DNA of 64,000 nucleotides, taken from contig NZ_VLLC01000015.1 of NCBI RefSeq assembly GCF_007830435.1, positions 1-64,000 of the forward strand, read 5' to 3'. Below are positions 9,251-18,656 of the stretch, in pieces. The notes under the pieces are model-generated. The model saw only the letters and a program-made list of their open reading frames with translations, was not told where the DNA came from and searched no databases. Each line of letters opens with the position of its first letter. Within the stretch, counting starts at the first letter, position 1. The DNA comes from Desulfobotulus alkaliphilus (GTDB lineage Bacteria; Desulfobacterota; Desulfobacteria; Desulfobacterales; ASO4-4). The translations under genes were made by a program, and so were the position numbers.

Positions 9251-10614
9251 GGGCTCATCACAGTGTCAGGGTTATGGTTTTTTTTGTCTTTGACGGTGTT
9301 TTTCAGTCTTCCCGTGGCATAATCCAGTGCCAGACGGGCCAGATGGGTGTCCAGACGGATTGTGGCAAGGCTGCTCTGGGCGGTCAGCATGAGACTGTTG
9401 GCATCCATGAGGTCCACAATGTTGGCAAGGCCCACTTCAAACTGGCGGCTGACCGCCTGATAATTTTCCGTGGCAAAGAGCAGCTGATCTTCAAGGGCCT
9501 GCAGGCTGCCAAGGGCTTTTTCAAGGCCGTGCCAGGCTCGCCTGACTTCCAGAGTAATATCCCTCACAAGCTGATGATACTGGAAAAGAGCCATGCGCTT
9601 TTCCGCTTCCGCTTCCCGGATGCGGGCAGGGACAAGACCGCCTGTGTACAGGGGAAGGGCCAGCTCAAGCCCTAAGGAAAGGGAGTTTGTGTCGTTGTAC
9701 TCCGAAGGCGAAGGGCGGGTATCCTGATACCGGGCAGACCATGAAAGGGTCGGCCAGAGCCCCCCCTTTTCAATGCGGATTTTATCCTCAGCCATCTCCA
9801 GACTGAGTTTCAGGGATTGTATTTCAGGCCTTGTATCCAGTGCTTTTGCAACAAGATCATCAAGGTTTTCCTCTGGGCGGTACGCCTGAAGGGCCGGAGG
9901 GGGCACGAGGCGGAAATCCGGCGGCAGACCGATAAGGGCCATGAGCATGGACCGCTGATCCGCAAGGTTTTCCATGGCAGCATTGTGGCGGCTTCTGGCT
10001 CCGGAAAGGGCCGCCTGGGTGCGCAGCAGGTCCGGCCTTGTGGTATCGCTGAGGCGAAGCCTTGTGCGGACTTCCTCCAGATGGCGCTCAAGCCTGAGGA
10101 TTTCTGCCGCCTCAATGCGGATTTCTTCTTCCGCACGGATCAGCTGATAAAAACGGCTGCCCACTTCCAGAAGGTAGGCCGTGGTAATGGCCTGAAGATT
10201 CCGGTCAGACTGGTCAATGGCTTTTTTGCTCATCTGAAGGGCCGTCCATTCTTTCCCGTTCAGGGTGATGCTCTGCCCAAGGCGCAGCCCGAAGGTATTC
10301 AGGCGGTCCGGGTCCGTATGCCCGGGGTCGGGATAATAGCTGTGTCCGGCAAAGGCTTCCACATGGGGTCGCATGGCGGATCTGGCCTGATCCTGTACGG
10401 CCCTTGCCATATGGATGGACTCCCTTGCCATGTGGATGCGGTCGGCTTCCTGCACAGCCATGGCATAGAGTTCATCGAGATGGAAAGAATGATGCTGCAA
10501 GGGTTTTGTCTCCGCATGCAGGGCAGGGGAGACAAAGAGAAAGATGAGTACTGAAACCATGGATAAAAATGCTGCAAAGGGGCACTTTACCCTGACATAA
10601 AAAGAATCTGGCAT
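9247..10614 (-). CDS. TolC-family outer-membrane efflux protein
   Basis: 455 residues from ATG 10614, chosen because it gives a normal signal peptide (basic start, hydrophobic core, cleavage after ALHA). The frame is open to an ATG at 10707, which would prepend 31 non-conserved-looking residues. The body carries the two-fold repeated helical pattern of outer-membrane efflux proteins, with long Gln/Ala/Arg-rich helices, the central LELALPLYTGG turn and a matching second repeat. It is first in the operon with the adaptor and RND pump, and a perfect palindrome at 10737-10756 lies upstream. Confidence 0.88.
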   Translation of the reverse strand: MPDSFYVRVKCPFAAFLSMVSVLIFLFVSPALHAETKPLQHHSFHLDELYAMAVQEADRIHMARESIHMARAVQDQARSAMRPHVEAFAGHSYYPDPGHTDPDRLNTFGLRLGQSITLNGKEWTALQMSKKAIDQSDRNLQAITTAYLLEVGSRFYQLIRAEEEIRIEAAEILRLERHLEEVRTRLRLSDTTRPDLLRTQAALSGARSRHNAAMENLADQRSMLMALIGLPPDFRLVPPPALQAYRPEENLDDLVAKALDTRPEIQSLKLSLEMAEDKIRIEKGGLWPTLSWSARYQDTRPSPSEYNDTNSLSLGLELALPLYTGGLVPARIREAEAEKRMALFQYHQLVRDITLEVRRAWHGLEKALGSLQALEDQLLFATENYQAVSRQFEVGLANIVDLMDANSLMLTAQSSLATIRLDTHLARLALDYATGRLKNTVKDKKNHNPDTVMSP

Positions 10615-10736
10615 CAGAGAGGCAGCGTTTTTTTTGAAAAAATACAGACAGTCTGCCGCATGTCTCTTGTCCGGTTTTCTGGCTGAGCAGGAAGGTATTT
10701 TTTGCATGGATAGGGTTGATTCTTTCTTTTAAAGAT

Positions 10737-10756
10737 TTGATAAAAATACTTATCAA
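10737..10756 (-). promoter_or_regulatory. Candidate operator upstream of the efflux operon
   Basis: TTGATAA at 10737-10743 and TTATCAA at 10750-10756 form a perfect 7-bp inverted repeat with a 6-bp spacer, 123 bp upstream of the chosen tolC-like start and 30 bp upstream of the alternative start. The size and symmetry fit a dimeric repressor site; no regulator gene is adjacent. The remaining stretch 10757-11031 shows only a small CCCCG/CGGGG hairpin near 10823-10840 and no supported gene. Confidence 0.4.
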
Positions 10757-11031
10757 TGGTAGACATTTACATCTTTAGCCCTTGTCTGGTTTTTAAGAAA
10801 AAACGGATTTCCACAGCCTGAACCCCGGTCTTTGTACGGGGCATTCGGATGAAAAGCGTTTCCTGTTTTGCTTTACATGTTTCCATCCTTGCTTTTTTGT
10901 ATGGGATTTTTTTACAGTATCTTCACTGCTCTGCTGGATATATAAAGGATGGTACTCTGGCTGTCTGTCTGAAATCTGTGAAAATTTGTAACAGAACGTG
11001 CAAAAGAGGGCCTTTTTTGGAGATAGATACC

Positions 11032-11235
11032 CTAATAATGGGGCGGTGGGTCATTGATCACACCCTGCCCGCTATTGTCTGTCAGAGACTGTAACCGACG
11101 GTCCAGCAGCTTGTAAAGATAGTGAAGGTGGTCAATCTCTTTTTGTTGGCCAAAGACCACATCACTGAGTTCCTGAATCAGTTTTTCCTGATACGCCAGC
11201 CGTGTTTCCAGTGCGATGATATCTTCTGTATTCAT
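11032..11235 (-). CDS. slyX: SlyX-family protein
   Basis: 67 residues, the normal length for SlyX. The sequence is one predicted coiled coil (IIALETRLAYQEKLIQEL, then LHYLYKLLDRRLQSL) ending in the conserved PPPHY tail. CAGGAG precedes the ATG. SlyX proteins are small soluble coiled-coil proteins of unclear role. It is monocistronic and divergent from pgsA. Confidence 0.9.
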   Translation of the reverse strand: MNTEDIIALETRLAYQEKLIQELSDVVFGQQKEIDHLHYLYKLLDRRLQSLTDNSGQGVINDPPPHY

Positions 11236-11349
11236 TGATCATTGCTCCTGTTTAATCGAATATCATTCTGTCCGGATTTTATGGTATGCTTTTTTCAAAG
11301 GACTTTACATCCCTCCGTGGTCTGTACGCTTTTACCTAATTATTAAGGT

Positions 11350-11376
11350 AGGGGCCGGAAAAAAGCCCCGGCCCCT
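11350..11376. other. Strong GC-rich inverted repeat between slyX and pgsA
   Basis: AGGGGCCGG at 11350-11358 pairs perfectly with CCGGCCCCT at 11368-11376. It lies in the divergent promoter region between slyX and pgsA and has no adjoining T-run on either strand, so it is more likely a protein-binding site or leader structure than a terminator. Confidence 0.4.
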
Positions 11377-11488
11377 GCTTGCAAAGAGACAGAGGATTGT
11401 GTAACCAAGTGATACAGAAGTCAAGCCTCAGAGGCTCCCTTTCCCCATGACTCCCATACTAACGATTGAACGATAAAGGTTTTTTCTT

Positions 11489-12055
11489 ATGATACTGGAA
11501 GATAAATCCTGGCTGGCACGCCTGCTCCATCCCAACGCACTGACGCTTTACAGGGTGGCATCGGTTCCCCTTCTGGTGGTTCTTATGCTGAGTCCCAGCC
11601 GCTGGGCTGCTTTTTTTGCAGCACTGGTTTTTTCCCTTGCGGCCATTACGGACTTTCTGGATGGTTTTATGGCCCGCCGCATGGGACTGATTTCCCAGTT
11701 CGGCAAGATCATGGACCCCCTTGCGGATAAACTTCTCATATCCAGTGCCTTTATCATGCTGGTGAGCCTTGGACGCGTGGAAGGGTGGATTGTCTGTCTG
11801 ATCATCGGCAGGGAGCTTGCCATTACAGGGCTTCGGAGTATTTTGGCCTCCAGTGGTTCGGATGTGGCTGCCACAAATCTGGCCAAATGGAAAACGGGCT
11901 TTCAGATTGGTGCCCTGATTCCGCTTCTTCTCCATTATCCTTACTTCGGATTGAATTTTCATTTGGCAGGAACCTGGGTTCTGTGGGTGGCTCTGGTGCT
12001 GACCGTATGGTCCGGCGTGGACTATGTGGTCCGTGCCCGGAAGCTTATTTTTTAA
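11489..12055 (+). CDS. pgsA: CDP-diacylglycerol-glycerol-3-phosphate 3-phosphatidyltransferase
   Basis: 188 residues, usual for PgsA. The CDP-alcohol phosphotransferase signature D-x2-D-G-x2-A-R-x8-G-x3-D-x3-D is complete in DFLDGFMARRMG followed by QFGKIMDPLADK (residues about 55-81), which carries the metal-binding Asp cluster. Several membrane helices follow. It makes phosphatidylglycerol-phosphate from CDP-diacylglycerol at the inner membrane. It lies directly upstream of tRNA-Gly(GCC) and tRNA-Cys(GCA), as in Escherichia coli where pgsA precedes glyW and cysT. Confidence 0.93.
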   Translation: MILEDKSWLARLLHPNALTLYRVASVPLLVVLMLSPSRWAAFFAALVFSLAAITDFLDGFMARRMGLISQFGKIMDPLADKLLISSAFIMLVSLGRVEGWIVCLIIGRELAITGLRSILASSGSDVAATNLAKWKTGFQIGALIPLLLHYPYFGLNFHLAGTWVLWVALVLTVWSGVDYVVRARKLIF

Positions 12056-12093
12056 AAAAGATCTTCTTTTTTGGAAAGTGTGTGTTTTTTCAA

Positions 12094-12122
12094 TTGACAT
12101 CCAGACCGGGATTTCCTAAATA
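12094..12122 (+). promoter_or_regulatory. Sigma-70-type promoter for the tRNA cluster
   Basis: TTGACA at 12094-12099 and TAAATA at 12117-12122 are separated by exactly 17 bp, and the first tRNA begins 18 bp after the -10 box. This would transcribe all three tRNA genes as one unit ending at the terminator at 12424-12449. Confidence 0.75.
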
Positions 12123-12140
12123 CAGTCCCGTTCTCACTGA

Positions 12141-12215
<75 letters not shown>

Positions 12216-12251
12216 TTAATTTTAATTGTTTTTTGTTTTACCCCCCCTTAT

Positions 12252-12326
<75 letters not shown>

Positions 12327-12334
12327 TATTTTTT

Positions 12335-12409
12335 GGCGGCATAGCCAAGTGGTAAGGCAGAGGCCTGCAAAGCCTTTATTCCCCGGTTCAAATCCGGGTG
12401 CCGCCTCCA
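12335..12409 (+). tRNA. tRNA-Cys(GCA)
   Basis: 75 nt including an encoded CCA. The acceptor stem is GGCGGCA/TGCCGCC and the loop CTGCAAA gives anticodon GCA (cysteine). It starts 8 bp after the second tRNA-Gly. Confidence 0.97.
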
Positions 12410-12423
12410 AAAAACATGAATAA

Positions 12424-12449
12424 AGATCAGCTCCGGCTGGTCTTTTTTT
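12424..12449 (+). terminator. Terminator of the tRNA cluster
   Basis: AGATCAGC/GCTGGTCT stem (one G-T pair) with a TCCG tetraloop, followed by seven T residues. It is 14 bp after tRNA-Cys. Confidence 0.85.
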
Positions 12450-12483
12450 GTTTTATGGATCTGATGCTATACGGAGGTGAGAA

Positions 12484-12813
12484 GTGAAGAATCAGAGGCT
12501 GCCAAAGGGGAAGGGCATGGTCTGTGCCGTGGGTGTGCTGGTCTTCAGAATTCACGGTTGCCGTTCCCTCAAGGAAAAAAGGGGAGCCATCCGTCCTGTC
12601 ATCTCAAAGCTAAAAAATCATTTTAATGCGGCCATTGCAGAAGTTGCCTCCCAGGATATCTACCAGCGTGCGGAGATCGGTTTTTCTCTGGTGGGTAACG
12701 AAACAGGCCATGTAAATGCCATGGCGGACAGTCTCATGGGCATGGCGGATTCCTTTGCCGGTGTGGAACTTGTGGACTCGGATTTTGAGATTTTTCACTA
12801 CAGTGAATTCTGA
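12484..12813 (+). CDS. DUF503 (YlxP-like) family protein
   Basis: 109 residues from GTG 12484, supported by GGAGG at 12475-12479; an ATG 33 bp further in is the alternative. The DUF503 signature is clear: SLKEKRGAIRPVISKLKNHF, then the conserved EVASQDIYQRAEIG. The family is a small ferredoxin-like fold often found in ribosome-maturation operons (YlxP next to rbfA in Firmicutes), but here it stands between the tRNA cluster and a histidine kinase. Function not established. Confidence 0.9.
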   Translation: MKNQRLPKGKGMVCAVGVLVFRIHGCRSLKEKRGAIRPVISKLKNHFNAAIAEVASQDIYQRAEIGFSLVGNETGHVNAMADSLMGMADSFAGVELVDSDFEIFHYSEF

Positions 12814-12994
12814 TTCCTGATTAAAAGAAAATATCTGTTTTCTTTTGGGAAAGATTTGACTTTCATCGCTGTCTGTGTTCCTTATCAATGGTTTTATGCT
12901 GGGGCTTCATGTCGGTCCGTGTAAAAAAACGTTGTTTTTTTAACGAAATCGGGCCTGGCATGTGTTTGACCTTTGTAAAGGATAATAAGATCTG

Positions 12995-15900
12995 ATGTCA
13001 TGGCTGAAAAAGAATGTAAAAGGCTGGGGCGTTCCGGCAGCGGCTTTTTTACTGATGGTTCTGGTCGCAGCGGTTTCGGTTTTACGCATGGCCGGACATA
13101 TGGAAGAGGAATTTCGGGAAGATGCCCTGCGTATGGCAAGGGTGATTGCCCACCTGCTTCCGGCAGATCCCGGTGGTTCAGGGGATATGCGTACCCTTAT
13201 GACAGCCCTTGTGGATGAAGACCCCAGAATTCTTGGCATGCGTCTCTATGGTAAAAAAGGAGATGAGGTCTGGATTGTGGCGGATGCGGCACCCAGTATG
13301 CCCTGGATTTCTGAACAGTTTTTCCTGTTTTCCCCTGAAAAAAAATATCATCTTGCAGATTTAGGGCCTTTAGCCAGCGTCTCCGGTCTTCTCCAGATTA
13401 CCACCCCCCTTTCCGAATCCCTTCAGCTGGCTTTGTTCATTGCAGAGCATCCCGGAGCCGGTCTTCCCTTTACCCTTTTGTTTGTGGGAATCTCCCTTGG
13501 TCTCTTTGTTATCCTCATTGTTTATTTTGTCTGGCAGTCCGTATGGATGCGGGGTGAGCTGAAAGCCCGCAGAAATGCCGAGATTGCCCTGTCTAGGAAG
13601 TCCCGCATTGATGAAATTTTTGCCCGCTACTCAAGGTCTTTGATTTTATCTGAAAATATGACGGAAGCCACGCTCTATGTACTGGAAGCCGCCCATGAAC
13701 TGACGGGCAGCCGTGTCGGTTATGCGGGCTATATGGATCCCCTTACGGGGCATCTGATCTGCCCTGCGGGTTCCGGGCAGCTGAATACCAACAGGGTTCT
13801 GCATGCGGAACCCCTTGAGCTGGAACATTTTTCAGGGGTATGGGGAGAAGTACTGCGTCACGGTCATCCGGTCTATGCAAGTGTGGATGGTGGCAGAAAT
13901 CTTTCCATTCCCACCCGTGATGGTCAGATGTCCGTCAGCTACCTGCTTTCCGTCCCTGCCATGGCAGGGGATCAGCTGGTGGGGCAGATTACCCTTGGAG
14001 ACGGTTATCATCCCTACACGAACACGGATCTGCGGGTGCTGGAAAAACTGGCGGATCTTTTTTCCCTTGCCATCCGCAAAATGCTGGCCATGGATGCTTT
14101 AAAGGAAAGCGAAAGCCGTTTCCGTGTTGCCTTTAAAACCATTCCCGATGCCCTTATTATGACCCGTTTCTCGGATCATACCCTGGTGGATGTGAATGAT
14201 GGCTTTGTTAAAATGAGCGGCTTCAGGGCAGAGGAAGTGCGTGGAAGAACTGCGGTGGATTTGCGTTTGTGGGTGGATCTTGCGGAAAGGGATACCTTTT
14301 TTGAGCGCATACGCAGTGAAGGGGTAGTGGAAAATTTTGAGGCCCGTTTCCGGGTAAAGGACGGCAGAACCATTCATGCGCTGATGTCGGCTTCCAGAAC
14401 CCTGCTCCATGGGTGCCCCCATATCCTGTCCGTTATCAGAGGTGTGGATCATATCCGGGAGGCAGAGCATCAGCTTCGGAAAGAGCGTTCTTTTCTGTCC
14501 AAGGTGGTGGAAACCAGTCCCTCCGGGATCCTTGCAGCCAATGCGGATGGCCGAATCGTTTTTGCCAATCAGAAGGCTGCCGAAATCCTTGGGATGGAAG
14601 TTTCTGCCATTATGAAGCGGACTCTCTTTGATGAGGTATGGGAGGTGACGGACCATGACCTGAAACCCCTGCCTGTGGAAAAAACCATCTTTTATCTGGC
14701 CAGAGAAAGCCGGAAGCCCCTTAGCAACGTCTGTCATGCAGTAAAGGGCGGCCATGGCAGACGTGTGTATCTCTCGGTCAATGCGGCATCCCTTTGGCTG
14801 GAGGATGGTTCTCTGGACATGGTTGTCGTTGGGCTGGACAATATTTCAGAGCAGGTAAAAGGAGAGCGTTCCCTTCTGGAGACAAGGGGGCGACTGCACA
14901 GCCTCCTGGCCAGTCTTCCCGTGATACTCTGGGCCATTGACGGTGAAGGACGCATCACCTTTTTTGAAGGCAAGGGAACCCAGTCCCTTGTGATGCCCGA
15001 AGGAGGGCTGGTTGGCGTACAGGTAAGGGAGCGGTATGCCGGAGTGCCCCTGATGCTCCGAAACATTGAAAAGGTGCTGGGCGGGGAAAGCGTTTCCATC
15101 ACCGTACAGATCCGGGGAAGGTATTTTGAGCTCACAGGCGTTCCACTCTGGGATGCTTCAGGCAATGTAACGGGTGCTTCGGGTGTGGCTACGGATGTGA
15201 CAGAGCGTATCCGGGCCGAGGTGGACCGCATCCGGCTTTCCGCAGCCATCGAACAGGTGGCGGAGAGTATTTTGGTCACGGACAGGCAGGCCAGCATACT
15301 CTATGTGAATCCGGCCTTTGAAAAAATTACTGGCTGGCATAAAGATGAAGTTCTGGGAAAAACCCCTGCCATTCTGAGCAGTGGCTATCATGGGAAAAGT
15401 TTTTACGAGGAAATGTGGCAGACCCTTCTTTCGGGCAGGGTCTGGCAGGGCTATATCACCAACCGAAAAAAAGACGGTTCCTGCTACGATGAAGAGGTGA
15501 GTATTTCACCCATTCTGGACAATACGGGCAGTATTATTAATTTTGTTGCCGTCAAGCGGGACGTGAGTCTGGAGCGCAGCCTTGAAAGGCAGCTCCGTCA
15601 GGCCCAGAAAATGGAAGCCATCGGAACCCTTGCCGGGGGCATTGCCCACGATTTCAATAATATTCTTTTTCCCATTATCGGTTTTACGGAGCTTGCTCTG
15701 GAGAGTCTTCCCCAAAGCCGGATAGAAAAAAAATACTTAAAAAGTATTCTGACTGCCGCCCACAGGGCAAGGGAGCTGGTATGGCAGATTCTTACCTTCA
15801 GCCGCAGGAATGATGAAAAGGAACGCAGCAGTGTTTACGTGCACTCTGTTGCGAAAGAAGCCTTGAAACTTCTGCGGGCTTCCATTCCATCCACCATTGA

Positions 15901-16735
15901 AATCCGCCATGACATTGAAAGTGGTGATGCAAGGGTTGTGGCGGACCCTACCCAGATCCATCAGGTGGTTATGAATCTGTGTACCAACGCTTACCATGCC
16001 ATGGAAGCCGGGGGTATCCTGACGGTGGAGCTGCATACCCTGAATCTTGCAGAAGACAGGGCTGCGGATCTGCATCCGGGTATCCGGCCGGGCATCTGGC
16101 AGCTGCTTTCCGTTCAGGATACGGGCTCTGGTATTGATTCTGCTACCATGGAAAGAATTTTTGATCCCTATTTCACCACCAAAGAACAGGGTAAGGGAAC
16201 AGGGCTGGGGCTGGCAACGGTCCATGGTATTGTCACGGGCTGCGGAGGTGATATTCTTGTCCGGAGTACGCCGGGAAAGGGCACGGCTTTTCTTGTGTAT
16301 CTGCCGGTGGCCGCAAAGGATGAGGATCTGCGTTCTGCGGATGATCATGAGGCTGTTATCGGTGGCAAGGGGCATGTGCTTCTGGTGGATGATGAGACCC
16401 TGATTGTGGAAATGCTTCAGGATACCCTGACAGGTCTGGGCTACGAGGTCACAGGATGCTGGTCCAGCACCGAAGCCCTTGACATCTTCCGACGCATGCC
16501 GGAGAACTACGATCTTCTCATCACGGATCAGACCATGCCGGTAATGACGGGTACGGTTCTGGCTGCTGAAATGCAGAAAATAAGGAAGGGCTTTCCCGTG
16601 ATTCTCTGTTCCGGCTTCAGTGAGACCCTTGATAAGGAAGTTCTCCGCAAAAGCGGTATTGTGGACTGTGTAATGAAGCCCGTCATACGCAAAGACATTG
16701 CAAAGGCCGTCCATATGGCCCTGCATGGGAGCTGA
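12995..16735 (+). CDS. Hybrid sensor histidine kinase (GAF, multiple PAS, HisKA, HATPase, receiver)
   Basis: 1246 residues. Two membrane helices (about residues 10-30 and 155-180) bracket an about 125-residue periplasmic sensor region. Then follow a GAF domain (about 215-365), a series of about four PAS domains (about 370-870), a HisKA box LAGGIAHDFNNILFP with the phospho-accepting His near 885, a HATPase domain with DTGSGI and GTGLGLATVHGIV, and a C-terminal receiver (about 1125-1240) with phospho-accepting Asp in LLITDQTMP. The HDFNN form of the H-box is typical of deltaproteobacterial PAS kinases. No partner output regulator is adjacent and the signal is unknown. The ribosome-binding site is poor (AAAGGA 12 bp upstream). 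Confidence 0.92.
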   Translation: MSWLKKNVKGWGVPAAAFLLMVLVAAVSVLRMAGHMEEEFREDALRMARVIAHLLPADPGGSGDMRTLMTALVDEDPRILGMRLYGKKGDEVWIVADAAPSMPWISEQFFLFSPEKKYHLADLGPLASVSGLLQITTPLSESLQLALFIAEHPGAGLPFTLLFVGISLGLFVILIVYFVWQSVWMRGELKARRNAEIALSRKSRIDEIFARYSRSLILSENMTEATLYVLEAAHELTGSRVGYAGYMDPLTGHLICPAGSGQLNTNRVLHAEPLELEHFSGVWGEVLRHGHPVYASVDGGRNLSIPTRDGQMSVSYLLSVPAMAGDQLVGQITLGDGYHPYTNTDLRVLEKLADLFSLAIRKMLAMDALKESESRFRVAFKTIPDALIMTRFSDHTLVDVNDGFVKMSGFRAEEVRGRTAVDLRLWVDLAERDTFFERIRSEGVVENFEARFRVKDGRTIHALMSASRTLLHGCPHILSVIRGVDHIREAEHQLRKERSFLSKVVETSPSGILAANADGRIVFANQKAAEILGMEVSAIMKRTLFDEVWEVTDHDLKPLPVEKTIFYLARESRKPLSNVCHAVKGGHGRRVYLSVNAASLWLEDGSLDMVVVGLDNISEQVKGERSLLETRGRLHSLLASLPVILWAIDGEGRITFFEGKGTQSLVMPEGGLVGVQVRERYAGVPLMLRNIEKVLGGESVSITVQIRGRYFELTGVPLWDASGNVTGASGVATDVTERIRAEVDRIRLSAAIEQVAESILVTDRQASILYVNPAFEKITGWHKDEVLGKTPAILSSGYHGKSFYEEMWQTLLSGRVWQGYITNRKKDGSCYDEEVSISPILDNTGSIINFVAVKRDVSLERSLERQLRQAQKMEAIGTLAGGIAHDFNNILFPIIGFTELALESLPQSRIEKKYLKSILTAAHRARELVWQILTFSRRNDEKERSSVYVHSVAKEALKLLRASIPSTIEIRHDIESGDARVVADPTQIHQVVMNLCTNAYHAMEAGGILTVELHTLNLAEDRAADLHPGIRPGIWQLLSVQDTGSGIDSATMERIFDPYFTTKEQGKGTGLGLATVHGIVTGCGGDILVRSTPGKGTAFLVYLPVAAKDEDLRSADDHEAVIGGKGHVLLVDDETLIVEMLQDTLTGLGYEVTGCWSSTEALDIFRRMPENYDLLITDQTMPVMTGTVLAAEMQKIRKGFPVILCSGFSETLDKEVLRKSGIVDCVMKPVIRKDIAKAVHMALHGS

Positions 16736-16746
16736 AGTATAATAAT

Positions 16747-16778
16747 ATGCCGATGCACCGGGGAGGATGCATCGGCAT
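16747..16778. other. Perfect 11-bp inverted repeat in a convergent gap
   Basis: ATGCCGATGCA at 16747-16757 and TGCATCGGCAT at 16768-16778, just after the kinase stop codon. On the minus strand the stem is followed by an A/T-rich ATTATTATA stretch, so it may help end minus-strand transcription from the acyl-CoA dehydrogenase gene. Confidence 0.5.
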
Positions 16779-16818
16779 ACGACTTCCGGCGGGGGCGTTG
16801 TCGGAAGCCATGATATGA

Positions 16819-16847
16819 AGCCGGGGAAAAACCCCCGGCTTTTTTTA
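16819..16847 (+). terminator. Rho-independent terminator after the hybrid kinase
   Basis: AGCCGGGG at 16819-16826 and CCCCGGCT at 16833-16840 with an A-rich loop, followed by TTTTTTT. It lies 84 bp after the kinase stop codon and 7 bp before the end of the convergent gene. Confidence 0.85.
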
Positions 16848-16853
16848 TGGGTC

Positions 16854-18656
16854 TTAACCGCCGAATCCGGCATCTTCCATGGCAACGGCAGCACCGTCCA
16901 TGACCTGAATGGCGGTGAGCCTGCCTGCGGTGATGGGGAGCTGGGTGTTGATGAAGAAACGGGCCGTGGTTACCTGGCCGTTATAGAAGGCATCGTCTTT
17001 TTTCTTCTGCCCGATTTTGGGAGCAGCGATGGCAGCCCTCCACAGAAGCATCCATGCCATGCAGAGATCACCGGTGGACTCCAGGAAAGGATGGCTGAAG
17101 GCAAAGGCATCCAGCACCTTGTCACTGCCTGCGGCCTTGCCCAGAATGGCAGCGGTTTCAGTATAGGTGTTGAAGAGTTTTTCAAGGTTTTCAGCCAAAG
17201 GTTTTACGGCTTCAATTCCTTTGGCCATGTCAATGGTTTTACGGATTTCCTCAAGGAAGGCCATGAAGGCAGCGCCTTTTTTCATGCCCATTTTACGGCC
17301 AATGAGGTCAATGGACTGGATGCCGTTGGTTCCTTCGTAAATCTGGAAAATACGGCAGTCACGTAGAAGCTGGGCCACAGGATACTCTTCGATGTAACCA
17401 TAGCCGCCATAGACCTGTACGCCGTGGGAGCATACTTCAAAGGCCTTGTCTGTGATGTATCCTTTGATGATGGGGGTGAGGACTTCCTCAAGGTTGCGGA
17501 GACGCTCTTTTTCTTCGGGGCTGTCGCTGAGCTTGTGCCTGTCCTGTACCATGCCGTTGAAATAGATCAGGCTGCGCATACCATCCACCATGCTCTTCAT
17601 GATCATGAGCTGCCGACGTACATCCGGGTGGCGTATAATGGCAGCAGGGCCTGCTTCCGGAGGATCGGTCATGTGCTTGGTCTGTATGCGCTGACGGGCA
17701 TAATCCAGGGCATACATATAGGAGGCCGTGGCATTGGCAAAACCCTGAAGGCCCACCATCTGACGGGCTTCGTTCATCATCTGGAACATGGCAGCCATGC
17801 CCTTGTTTTCTTCACCGATGAGGGTGCCGATGCATTCACCCTTGCCGCCCAGGGTGAGGGAACAGGTAGCATTGCCGTGAAGGCCCATTTTATGCTCAAT
17901 CCCGGTACAGACCACGTCGTTGAATTCTCCCGGACTGCCATCCGGTTTGATGCGGTATTTGGGTACAAGGAAAAGGGAAATACCGCGGGTGCCAGCGGGA
18001 GCGCCTTCGATGCGGGCAAGGGTGGGGTGAATGATGTTTTCCACCATGTCCTGCTCGCCACCGGAGATGAAGATTTTGGAGCCGGTGATGGAATAGGTGC
18101 CATCGGGATTACGCTTGGCTACGGATGTCAGGGCACCAACATCGGAACCGGCTTCGGGTTCCGTAAGAAGCATGGTACCGGCCCACTTGCCCGAATACAT
18201 GTTTTTAAGAACCTGATCCTTCTGCTCCTTTGTACCGAAGCTTTCCACAAGCCTGGCTGCACCGTGGGTCAGCATGTTAAAAAGCATAAAGGAGTTGCAG
18301 GCACCATAAAAATATTCATTGGCAGCAAGGCCCACGGAGGTGGGCATTCCCTGACCTCCCCACTCGGGAGAGTCACTCATGGCCAACCACTGACCATCAC
18401 AATAGGTTTTGTAGACTTTATGGTAAGGTTCAGGAACTTTGACTTCGCCTGCATCGAATACACAGCCGGGGCTGTCACTGATTTTCTGCAGGGGAAGAAT
18501 TTCTTTGATGGCCAGATTCCTGGCCTCTGTGATAATGAGATCAACGGTTTTTCGGTTAAATTCAGAAAAGCGATCATTTTTTGCAAGTTCTGCAACTTCA
18601 AACTGCTCATGGAGAACAAAATCTACATCGCGGCGGTCGGCAATCAGTTGGGCCAT
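16854..18656 (-). CDS. Acyl-CoA dehydrogenase with extended C-terminal domain
   Basis: 600 residues, longer than a classic 380-residue acyl-CoA dehydrogenase. It has the N-terminal, middle and C-terminal ACAD domains plus an about 130-residue extra C-terminal domain of the type seen in DmdC-like and many deltaproteobacterial enzymes. Visible signatures are the middle-domain TEPEAGSDVGAL flavin/substrate motif and FQIYEGTNGIQ, which carries the probable catalytic Glu near residue 440. It oxidises an acyl-CoA to the enoyl-CoA with FAD. A strong AAAGGAG precedes the ATG. It follows the CoA-transferase gene on the same strand after 309 bp. Chain-length specificity cannot be read. Confidence 0.92.
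   Translation of the reverse strand: MAQLIADRRDVDFVLHEQFEVAELAKNDRFSEFNRKTVDLIITEARNLAIKEILPLQKISDSPGCVFDAGEVKVPEPYHKVYKTYCDGQWLAMSDSPEWGGQGMPTSVGLAANEYFYGACNSFMLFNMLTHGAARLVESFGTKEQKDQVLKNMYSGKWAGTMLLTEPEAGSDVGALTSVAKRNPDGTYSITGSKIFISGGEQDMVENIIHPTLARIEGAPAGTRGISLFLVPKYRIKPDGSPGEFNDVVCTGIEHKMGLHGNATCSLTLGGKGECIGTLIGEENKGMAAMFQMMNEARQMVGLQGFANATASYMYALDYARQRIQTKHMTDPPEAGPAAIIRHPDVRRQLMIMKSMVDGMRSLIYFNGMVQDRHKLSDSPEEKERLRNLEEVLTPIIKGYITDKAFEVCSHGVQVYGGYGYIEEYPVAQLLRDCRIFQIYEGTNGIQSIDLIGRKMGMKKGAAFMAFLEEIRKTIDMAKGIEAVKPLAENLEKLFNTYTETAAILGKAAGSDKVLDAFAFSHPFLESTGDLCMAWMLLWRAAIAAPKIGQKKKDDAFYNGQVTTARFFINTQLPITAGRLTAIQVMDGAAVAMEDAGFGG

Noticed and set aside
10849-11094. An 81-codon plus-strand frame with a hydrophobic start, between the efflux operon and slyX
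   Set aside because: It overlaps the slyX 3' end antisense, lacks a ribosome-binding site and resembles no family.
16781-16805. CTTCCG...GTTGTCGGAAG hairpin in the kinase/dehydrogenase gap, with a loop ending in GTTGT like those at 26.7-26.9 kb
   Set aside because: Only five loop bases agree and the arms differ, so a link to the GCATAGTTGT motif is too weak.
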